Positions 1 to 7,000 of a DNA stretch of 13,151 bases are shown one piece after another; the stretch's first letter is position 1, and every line of letters starts with the position of its first letter. The position numbers were made by a program, and so were the translations under genes. Below the pieces are notes generated by a model. It made no database searches and was not told the origin of the DNA. It saw only the letters and a program-made list of their open reading frames with translations. The stretch covers positions 1 through 13,151 of the forward strand of contig DLRY01000040.1 of the NCBI GenBank assembly GCA_002500665.1, read 5' to 3'. Source of the stretch: Opitutia bacterium UBA7876. GTDB lineage: Bacteria > Verrucomicrobiota > Verrucomicrobiia > Opitutales > Seribacteraceae.

Positions 1-732
1 GAACACCAACAGGCGGGCCCGTGGGTTGTAGCTCCAGATGGTCGAGTAGACCTTGCGGGAAGCCCCTGCGCGCTTTCGATGGACGCGAAAGACCAAGTCT
101 CCGAATTCATCGATCCGGGCCGGAACGATCCGCTGCCCGAAAGCAGGCAAGACCAGCTTGTCCCTACCGAACTGAAGGGACAGTGCGTCGGGGCAGCGCG
201 AAAAGAACCAGTAGGACCCGGCGGGGAAACCGGCCGGGTCGAAATTGATGGCGCTGAGCTGAAGATTTCCATCGTCGCCTTCGCCCTTGAAGAAGAAAAG
301 GAAAAGGTCCTTCACACCCGGACTCAGGGGATGGGAAACAACGGGCTGATAGACGAATTTTTCGGGCTCAACGTCCTCCAGGGGCTCGGCTGGATCCGGT
401 TCGGTCTCGTCCTCGTCGATCTCCACGGCGCGAAAGAAAACAAGGGGTGACGAACCGTAGTAGGCATATTTGCGGGAGCGGCTGCCATTGGGGAGAAAGA
501 CCTCGATGAACTCGCTTTCCTTCGTTCCTTCCAGAAAGTATCCCAGACCCGAGATCGAGGCGCCTTGCCAGGCTATGCCCGAAAAGACGCAGGTCGGGGG
601 TTCGGGTTTCTCCTCGTCGACCGAGATTGCCAGAGGTTCCTGGGCAAGAGCAACGGAACAAGCGGTCATGACCGCCAGAACGGGCCAAAGGTATAAGCTT
701 CCGGGAAACCGAGGGTCGAAAATCATTTTCAT
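1..732 (-). CDS. Exported or lipid-anchored protein of unknown function (3' end cut by window edge)
   Basis: The frame is open for 244 codons from ATG at 732 to the left edge, so the C-terminus is missing. I do not recognise the family. Residues 1-30 form an export signal with basic residues K2 and R8 and a hydrophobic stretch at 12-24. It could be cut by signal peptidase I after ALA (residue 30) or, less typically, processed as a lipoprotein at Cys25 (preceding residues MTA). The mature part is beta-rich in appearance. An acidic Pro/Glu/Asp hinge lies at about 103-125, and a motif FPAGSYWFF at 169-177 precedes a hydrophobic strand pattern. The start is 9 bp after the stop of the prepilin-like gene, so the two are probably co-transcribed and may work together. 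A second in-frame ATG (726) is possible; neither has a Shine-Dalgarno sequence. The reading frame and export are well supported, but the function is unknown. Confidence 0.82.
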   Translation of the reverse strand, partial: MKMIFDPRFPGSLYLWPVLAVMTACSVALAQEPLAISVDEEKPEPPTCVFSGIAWQGASISGLGYFLEGTKESEFIEVFLPNGSRSRKYAYYGSSPLVFFRAVEIDEDETEPDPAEPLEDVEPEKFVYQPVVSHPLSPGVKDLFLFFFKGEGDDGNLQLSAINFDPAGFPAGSYWFFSRCPDALSLQFGRDKLVLPAFGQRIVPARIDEFGDLVFRVHRKRAGASRKVYSTIWSYNPRARLLVF

Positions 733-741
733 CAGGAAGGA

Positions 742-3700
742 CTAGACTTCGTCCGGGTTAAGCCAACGGAAGCGTATGATGCGGAAGCGGCGTCCAAAAC
801 GCTCGTTGAGCTCGTTCTTGATCGGTTCTCCTCCATGATCGGAAAGGAAACTGCGCTCCCCGCTGGAATCGTAATCCGTGAAGGGTTCGTCCGAATCATG
901 CCTTCCATTGCCATTTAGATCCTCGAAAGGCTCGCCGGGGCGGGCATGGGAAGGATCGCCCCGGCTCGGGTTGCGATGCTCGTCCAGCAGGTATTCAGGG
1001 ACGCGTTGCAGGGTGGCTTCGCACCAGGCCCTCGCTTTCTGACCCCGGGAGGAAACCTCCCCATAAGTACGGACCACGAACGTATCAGATCGGACGTTGG
1101 AGACGGGAGCGAGTGAAGTAAGGACGTCCGCCTGGCTCAGCCAGCCGGGCATCATCGCGCCCGTCGCCGCATGGGTCGGGGCCAGCTTGTTCTCAGGGGC
1201 CTCGCCATGGGAGAACTCAAGCTGGGGATGCTGATTTTGGGTCTGCTTCCTGCGATCGAAGCGGATGCTCCGGTCATAACCGATTCCCCAGTTCGACTTG
1301 CGAAGGAAGGGAACCTCCGATCCGGCGGGGTCGGAACGGTCATCGGCAAGGCCGGCGGCGGCAAAGCCAAAGGGATTGAACTGACCTATGTTCTTGGGGA
1401 TGAAATCGAGCCCGGCTTCCTCATAGCCATATTTGGCCCGGAAACCGCCATCGTTGATACCCGCGTCATGAATGGCCGTCTGGATAGCGCCCCTCAGTCC
1501 CTGCCGGCTCTCCTCGGTCTCACGGGGCCAGTACTCCTTGGACAATTTCCGGAGGATCTGATTGTCCGGAGGGGAAGTCAGGCGACGGTTTACGAAATCC
1601 CCCATCGAAAGAAAGGGACCGCGGATTTTCACTTCCTGTACCATTTCCTCCGCCAAGAGCTGAAGCTGGTCCTTGCTGAGGGCGGCGAATCCCGTCCAGT
1701 GATCCTGGGCGGAGTTTCCCGACTCCGGGTCCACGGGTTGCCCCATGGCAACGCTCATTCCGGGAAACGGAATCAGGTCTCCGGATTCGAGCTCGATGGT
1801 CTCACTGGCCTTTCCCCCGCCAACAAGCTCGTTGTCGTCCTGAAGGTTGGCAACGTGAAGCCTTCCCCGGGCAAGGCTTCCCAACTGGGCCTTCCAGGCG
1901 GGTACGGAAGTCGAGTTGACGTTAAACCCGCCATCGACGAGCAAATGGGACGATGCCTTGCGGAAGTCGCGCAGGCCACCACTCGAACCGGCATCCGGCA
2001 TCCGCCCGTCCAGTCCGGTATAATAGGTCATCCTGGCATTCGGAAGGGGGCGGCGGTTGTCCACGTAGTATTGATCGAAGCGCTCGAAGGGAGGATATTT
2101 CCGGTAATCGAGGTTTTCGGTAGGGACGGATGAAAAGTAAAACCCGTCCCAAAGACGCTCGTTGGCATAATAGGAAAGATCCACGATTGTGTTCTGGTGC
2201 TCGTTCCCCGATCTCCTGCCTGTCCCGGAACCGCCTAGCGGGATGGTCCTGATTTGGTTGTACCTCGTCCATTTCCGGCTGCGGGAAACCAGGCTGGTGG
2301 CGTAGGAATTGCCAATCGCAAAGGAGGGACTGTTCCCAAAGAAGCTGAGGTTGAGATGCTGGAGGGAGCCGAGGGAAAGGAGCGGTTGGCGGGGAAGGTC
2401 AAAGAGGACGGCCCGGGATGAATAGGGCAGGAACTGGTTCTCGTTGCGGTTGCCGGACGAGACCCTTTGGAAACCGGATACGTCGAAACTGTGCCCGAGG
2501 TAGCCATAGTAGGTCCTCCCCTGACTGCCGTTATAGAAGTCTCCAGAGAGGCTTTCATCGTTATGGGGATCGATTCCGCGGGCCAGGTTTCTGCCTTCCA
2601 GGCTGGTATCCTGGTTGTACCACCATTGCTGGCCTTGCCCGAGATGATCGGAATCCACCAGGGAACGGGGGTTGCGTTCCGCCAAGACCAGTTGCGGGTT
2701 ATTGTGGAAGGTGCTCAGGCGATGATTCAGCTTGGGTCCGATGACCCGGCTGGGATCAGGGTCGAGCATATCGGCCCGACCGAAGTCCTGGTAGCTTCCG
2801 CGCTGGCTCGAGACCATGCCCGAGACGCCCCGGTTGATTTTCTTGATCGGAAACTTGGTCCCGCTCCTGATCATATAGAGCGTTGTTCCCAGAACCTTCG
2901 GATTCTGCAGGGCCTCGTCGCGCTCCTCGTCCCGCTGGTACTCGCTAAGGCCATAGTGGGCGATACCACCCCCCGTATAGACGAAAGTAACCGGCTGATC
3001 GCCCGGTATGGGCTGACAAAGCAGAGCCGTCCTCGAGTTGGTGGGAACCGAGTAGTAGAGGCGGTGCTTGAACTGAAGCTGGTTCGAGAGGTTGAAAACG
3101 TGATCGTCCTGGGGCCGGAACTCCCTCGTTTCGGAAAGCGTGAAGTAGAGTTTTTCACCGGGGGCGAGGCGGACCGGGGACGTCTTGAGGCGAAGCGGCT
3201 TGCGATACCTGGACTGGATCGGGTGCCAGTGGCCGTTGTTCCTTACCCAGCCGCTGACGTTGTTGGGAGGCCTCTGCCCGGGAGCATGCCGGTAGAGGTA
3301 AAAGCCCCGGCGGTGCATGATCCTCGGAGCACTCCGCAGCCCGACTCCCTGGGAAAGGATGGATACCCCTCCCCCACCCTGTCCGGGCTTCATGTTGTAG
3401 GTTATGTTGCGCCCTTTCTGGGAGCCTAGGAAAAGCTCGTGCATAACGTCGCGCTCGGACAGCCAGACCTTTCGCTCCAGGTTCCACCAGGGCGGATCGG
3501 GATCGAGCTGGGCATACCTCCTCTCGTTCAGCCTGCCGTCCCCGTTCTTGTCCCACAATCTCCTCGCCGGGGGGATGTTCTTCTTTCTCTCGAAGCGCAT
3601 GATCTTGCGGGCCCAGATCTCCCTATCATTGGTCGCATAAACCCAGAATTTGGGATCCGGTCTCCAGACCAGCTCGTACTCAGCCGCTTCCAGTTCCACA

Positions 3701-5196
3701 TTGTAGGGGTTCCATAAAGCCAGCGATGGAAAAATCGCGACCCGAGGACGATAGAGCATGACGCCCCTGCTGTCCTTCCTTCCCGTGGGTACCATCTCCA
3801 GGGTATGGCCCACCTTGGCCTCAAGGAGGACGGGGGCGACGGGATGGGAACGCGGATCCGCGCGGTCGTATGAAGCCTCCGTCCAGTACTCCCCCCTGCG
3901 GTCGGGATACTCGTCGAGTTCGGTTGAACGGGGAGCAATGCTCGAGTGAAGCGGGGAGCTCGGACTGAACTTGATTTCATTGAAAAGCTGGCAGTAGTCA
4001 CGAACGTAATCCCAAAGAGGCCCCCTGATCCAACGCTTTTCGTAGATCCTGCCGGGGTTCCACCTCAAGGCCCAGCCCTTCGACCAGTCCGTGGGATCGA
4101 AGTCCTTGGTGAAAAGCATCTCGTCCTTGAAAATGGATTCGCCCTTGAAGTAGGAGGTGAATTGGTCGGGATCCCCCAGTCCCGCGGTGAGGTCGCGCTT
4201 GAGTCCTCCCATGAGGGCGTCGGTAAGAACGCCTAGGGAATCGGTCGACAGGTGATGAAAATATTCATCCCTGCCCTCGCTCCCGGAATCGGAGGCCAAG
4301 TGAATCTGCCCCCTGTCCAAGACCTTTTCCAGTTTGGACTCGTCCAAGCCCGCTAAGTCGAGGGAACTTTCCGGAAACTGGGCCAATCCTAGGTTGGGAC
4401 GTGGCGAAACCTCGAAACGGGTCTGGTTGAGAAGAAAGTCTCCCCTCGGGTCGGTCAGCTCCGCCCCAAGCGGGAAATTAACCTTTGCCTTGACCCCTTC
4501 GTCACCGACCCAAAAGGCGTAGAAGCCCGAAATTTCGCCGGCCGAGGCACTCTCCAGGCGATCCGCCAGGAAGCGGACTTCGGTCTTGAGAACCTTGACC
4601 CGTTCTTCCGGGCGAAGGACGCTCCGATCGACCAACCAGACGGTGCTCGGATCGTAGTCCGGATCGGGCAAGTATGAATCCGCCGGGTGCTGGTAGCCCT
4701 CGTCACCGATTCCTCTTCCCTCATTTCCACTCACCAGCCAGGCCACCTCCTTTTCGGGATGAGGATTCCATTCCGAGGAAGCAAGTTCATTCCAAGGCTC
4801 CGGGGATTCCTCGCCTTCGGGCTCATGAGGAACCGCCGGATCCCGCTTCCAGACACCGGTCCAGTAAGGCTGAACCAAGCCTTGCGGTTCCTCGGTATAT
4901 GGGTCCTCGTCCAGGATCTCGGCCGTTGCCGTCAGGCGCTGGTCGGGCCCCGCGTGCTCCTGAAGTTCACCAAGAGCAACCTGTAGTCCGAAGCGGGCAT
5001 GGGCCTTGGAAAGGACGTAATCCCTCCTCGCATCGGATTCCCAAAGCTCGACCATGACGTAGGAGAAAAGGGAGAGCACCAGCAACATGACCAAGCTCAT
5101 CAAGGCCAGGCACAGGACCAAGGCGAAACCCTTCTCTTTGCGGCGCAAACGAGTAGAGGGGGAGGATTCTCTAGACTTGGGACTGGTCGCAAACAT
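742..5196 (-). CDS. Giant type IV prepilin-like protein, Verru_Chthon cassette protein A type
   Basis: This 1484-residue protein begins with a type IV prepilin-like leader. A basic segment (RLRRKEKG, 16-23) is followed by a hydrophobic helix at 24-51, with likely prepilin peptidase cleavage and methylation at G23/F24. The usual Glu at +5 is replaced by Leu, as in some minor pilins. Features I associate with Verrucomicrobia-specific Verru_Chthon cassette protein A (TIGR02600) are ARFGLQVALGELQ plus AGPDQR (67-87), WLVSGNE (153-159), FYAFWVGDEGVKAKVN (225-240), a SQADVL...RSDTF...YGE block near 1354-1381, RAWCEATLQRVPEY (about 1389-1402), and a terminal FGRRFRIIRFRW motif. Family members are usually over 1000 residues, which fits. 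There are two EF-hand-like loops: D549-R560 (imperfect) and D1426-E1437 (DxNxNGxxDxxE, canonical spacing). It probably sits in the inner membrane or a pseudopilus with a huge periplasmic or extracellular body. It opens the second transcription block and is followed at once by an exported protein. Its biological role is unknown. Confidence 0.88.
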   Translation of the reverse strand: MFATSPKSRESSPSTRLRRKEKGFALVLCLALMSLVMLLVLSLFSYVMVELWESDARRDYVLSKAHARFGLQVALGELQEHAGPDQRLTATAEILDEDPYTEEPQGLVQPYWTGVWKRDPAVPHEPEGEESPEPWNELASSEWNPHPEKEVAWLVSGNEGRGIGDEGYQHPADSYLPDPDYDPSTVWLVDRSVLRPEERVKVLKTEVRFLADRLESASAGEISGFYAFWVGDEGVKAKVNFPLGAELTDPRGDFLLNQTRFEVSPRPNLGLAQFPESSLDLAGLDESKLEKVLDRGQIHLASDSGSEGRDEYFHHLSTDSLGVLTDALMGGLKRDLTAGLGDPDQFTSYFKGESIFKDEMLFTKDFDPTDWSKGWALRWNPGRIYEKRWIRGPLWDYVRDYCQLFNEIKFSPSSPLHSSIAPRSTELDEYPDRRGEYWTEASYDRADPRSHPVAPVLLEAKVGHTLEMVPTGRKDSRGVMLYRPRVAIFPSLALWNPYNVELEAAEYELVWRPDPKFWVYATNDREIWARKIMRFERKKNIPPARRLWDKNGDGRLNERRYAQLDPDPPWWNLERKVWLSERDVMHELFLGSQKGRNITYNMKPGQGGGGVSILSQGVGLRSAPRIMHRRGFYLYRHAPGQRPPNNVSGWVRNNGHWHPIQSRYRKPLRLKTSPVRLAPGEKLYFTLSETREFRPQDDHVFNLSNQLQFKHRLYYSVPTNSRTALLCQPIPGDQPVTFVYTGGGIAHYGLSEYQRDEERDEALQNPKVLGTTLYMIRSGTKFPIKKINRGVSGMVSSQRGSYQDFGRADMLDPDPSRVIGPKLNHRLSTFHNNPQLVLAERNPRSLVDSDHLGQGQQWWYNQDTSLEGRNLARGIDPHNDESLSGDFYNGSQGRTYYGYLGHSFDVSGFQRVSSGNRNENQFLPYSSRAVLFDLPRQPLLSLGSLQHLNLSFFGNSPSFAIGNSYATSLVSRSRKWTRYNQIRTIPLGGSGTGRRSGNEHQNTIVDLSYYANERLWDGFYFSSVPTENLDYRKYPPFERFDQYYVDNRRPLPNARMTYYTGLDGRMPDAGSSGGLRDFRKASSHLLVDGGFNVNSTSVPAWKAQLGSLARGRLHVANLQDDNELVGGGKASETIELESGDLIPFPGMSVAMGQPVDPESGNSAQDHWTGFAALSKDQLQLLAEEMVQEVKIRGPFLSMGDFVNRRLTSPPDNQILRKLSKEYWPRETEESRQGLRGAIQTAIHDAGINDGGFRAKYGYEEAGLDFIPKNIGQFNPFGFAAAGLADDRSDPAGSEVPFLRKSNWGIGYDRSIRFDRRKQTQNQHPQLEFSHGEAPENKLAPTHAATGAMMPGWLSQADVLTSLAPVSNVRSDTFVVRTYGEVSSRGQKARAWCEATLQRVPEYLLDEHRNPSRGDPSHARPGEPFEDLNGNGRHDSDEPFTDYDSSGERSFLSDHGGEPIKNELNERFGRRFRIIRFRWLNPDEV

Positions 5197-5350
5197 CGGC
5201 TACAAGGCAAACCTACTCCGCAACCAATTGCCAATCAAGAAATAACATTCTACTTGCGGATCGTACGGAAGGGTGGCGGGAGCGGGCGGACTCGTGCGGT
5301 TGGAGACCCTTGAACTAATGGGACGAGCGGGGTAATCAAAGGGCTCGCCT
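5197..5350. other. Non-coding gap between the ExbB/ExbD operon and the prepilin-like gene
   Basis: This is the longest non-coding stretch in the window (154 bp), while the other junctions are 28 bp or less. Read on the minus strand it contains an AT-rich core with the hexamer TAGAAT (plus-strand 5247-5252), which resembles a sigma70 -10 box, and a TTGATT hexamer further downstream. Neither has a well-placed partner hexamer. Close to the stop of the TPR gene, GGCGAGC and GCTCGTC could pair across a 14-nt loop with one G-U pair, but no U-run follows, so I do not call a terminator. A promoter for the downstream gene pair is plausible here on spacing grounds alone. Confidence 0.4.
5217..5260. repeat. 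Short inverted repeat with AT-rich spacer
   Basis: Perfect 7-bp arms TCCGCAA (5217-5223) and TTGCGGA (5254-5260) flank a 30-bp AT-rich spacer that contains the TAGAAT hexamer. It could be an operator-like site or a weak hairpin in the 5' leader of the prepilin-like gene. A 7-bp inverted repeat in a gap of this size can easily arise by chance, so only its placement over the candidate promoter makes it worth noting. Confidence 0.25.
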
Positions 5351-7000
5351 CTATTCGTCGGTCGCTCCGCCCAAGGTCACGCTGATACCGTATTTGGTCT
5401 GGAGGTGGGCGTGCGAGATACTCGCGTACCTGCTCTTGGGATACTTTTTACAGGTGACTTGGAAGGACTTGATAGCCTTTTCCTTTTGCCCGGACATCTC
5501 GTAGAACTGGGCGATCCGGTGCTGAGCCCGGTCGGCCACTTTGTCGTGAGAACGGGCTTGGTTGAGAAGGATCAGTCCCTCATTCCATTTCTTGAGATGG
5601 CGGTGACATTCCGCCATCCGGAAATAGGCCTCCGGGAAATTATCGGTCTGGCGATAGGAAAGGATGGCTTCGTTCCACTTGGATTGCCTCTCCCGGCACT
5701 CCGCGATTCCCCAGTTATAGTCGGAATACCGGTCCGGGTCGACCTTGAGGAGGGTTTGATAGGTCGCGATCGCCTTGTCCCATTTGGCCGCGTCGCGCCA
5801 GGTTCCCACGACGTCCCTCTGCCACTGGTCCTCCCGGTCCTTGTCGAGCTCGATCAGGGAAAGGTACTGGCGGACCGCTTCCTCGTAGTTCTTCTCTTCC
5901 CGGTAGGAGGAGGCAATGGCCCTGCGGCCATTCACCTTGTCCTTGTATCGGCCGTAGATGGCCCGGGCCTGGTCGATCCTTTTCTTCCCCTTGTGCCAGG
6001 CCGCCATGCTTCCGAGAATATCATCGTCCATGCCCAGGACTTTTCCCAATCGTTCATAGGCGGCCAAAACCTGCTTGTCCCTGTCCAGAGACTTCTGGAC
6101 GTCGGCAATCCTTTCCAGCAGGTCACGGGTTCTGGCCTGATCCTTCTTCTCCTTGGAATCTAGCGGCAGGGCCTTCTCGACGAATGAAATCAGGCTATCT
6201 CCAAGCTTCTCCGCACGGGACTTGGTCCCGGATGAGCGGAAAAGCTTGGAGACTACCGAGTTGCAAACGTCATGCACGGCATGGAGGTATTCGGGCCGAT
6301 TCTGATCGTAGTAGGTTCCGAGAGCCTCAACGCCCTTCTGGAACTGGTCCTGCTGAAAAAAATGGGTCGCTAGGCTTCGAGCCGCCGAGGACCGGTGAGG
6401 AGCGGTTTCCCTAGTCTTGGGTGTATCGAAGGCAATGTCTGTCCAAAGCTCGACCTGCCTTTCCAAGTCCTTGCGGGCGGACGCAATGCCCAGCATCTCG
6501 ACCCGGGAAAGGGTAGCCAGGGAATGCTTGGGGAAATCCTCGGCCAACTGGGCGAAAACCTTGTCGGCCTTCGAAGGCTCACCATTTAGGAGGTGACACT
6601 TTCCAATCATGAAGGAGGCAACCACGGCCTCATGCGAGTCGGGCCAATAGTCGACCACAGACTTGAAACCGTCCCTAACCGCAGTGTTGACCAGCCTAAG
6701 CTTGACTTGGCAATGAGCCCACATGAGGAGGGAATAGGGCCCGCCGACACTGCGCTCGTAAAGGGTGAGGAACTTGTCGTATTCCGCGGCCGCGGCCTTG
6801 TATTCGCCCTTGAGGAAAAACTTTTCCGCGATCTTCAGTTGATGGCGCTCGATCTCACGCAGCTTGGCGAAGGCCTCGATGGGCATTTGCTCGAGATAGC
6901 CTAACCGGGCCGCCTCGGCCGGGGCGGGAAGGAAGGCGGTCAACAAGACCAACAGGACGAGGGACGCGCTCAGTCTGATTTTTTTCGTGCTTCTAACCAT
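5351..7000 (-). CDS. Secreted tetratricopeptide-repeat protein
   Basis: The product is 549 residues long from the ATG at 7000. That start gives a textbook signal peptide: a basic n-region (RSTKKIR), a hydrophobic core at about 10-24, and a signal peptidase I site AEA/A at 28-31. The mature N-terminus has no Cys, so it should be soluble in the periplasm. The rest is helical with TPR-like units, clearest at about 45-210 (for example AEKFFLKGEYKAAAAEYDKF) and again at 360-549, where several roughly 34-residue repeats contain WDKAIATY, WNEAILSY and KEKAIKSF. Such proteins are protein-interaction scaffolds. The gene overlaps the end of the DUF4159 gene by 31 bp, suggesting translational coupling. 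As the last gene of the ExbB/ExbD operon it holds a position like CpoB (YbgF) in Tol-Pal loci, although no sequence relationship to CpoB is claimed. Confidence 0.9.
   Translation of the reverse strand: MVRSTKKIRLSASLVLLVLLTAFLPAPAEAARLGYLEQMPIEAFAKLREIERHQLKIAEKFFLKGEYKAAAAEYDKFLTLYERSVGGPYSLLMWAHCQVKLRLVNTAVRDGFKSVVDYWPDSHEAVVASFMIGKCHLLNGEPSKADKVFAQLAEDFPKHSLATLSRVEMLGIASARKDLERQVELWTDIAFDTPKTRETAPHRSSAARSLATHFFQQDQFQKGVEALGTYYDQNRPEYLHAVHDVCNSVVSKLFRSSGTKSRAEKLGDSLISFVEKALPLDSKEKKDQARTRDLLERIADVQKSLDRDKQVLAAYERLGKVLGMDDDILGSMAAWHKGKKRIDQARAIYGRYKDKVNGRRAIASSYREEKNYEEAVRQYLSLIELDKDREDQWQRDVVGTWRDAAKWDKAIATYQTLLKVDPDRYSDYNWGIAECRERQSKWNEAILSYRQTDNFPEAYFRMAECHRHLKKWNEGLILLNQARSHDKVADRAQHRIAQFYEMSGQKEKAIKSFQVTCKKYPKSRYASISHAHLQTKYGISVTLGGATDE

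Noticed and set aside
1171..2133. 320-codon plus-strand open frame
   Set aside because: It lies wholly antisense to the prepilin-like gene, which has family signatures on both sides of it; no domain is visible in the plus-strand product.
2467..3429. Another 320-codon plus-strand open frame
   Set aside because: Same reason: fully antisense to the prepilin-like gene, with no motif or signal.
5312..5350. Hairpin GGCGAGC/GCTCGTC after the TPR gene as a terminator
   Set aside because: Seven pairs with one G-U and a 14-nt loop, and no U-run downstream; too weak to call.
5405..6163. 252-codon plus-strand open frame rich in Leu and Val
   Set aside because: It is the complement of TPR coding sequence, and the hydrophobic look comes from reversed Lys/Asp/Glu codons.
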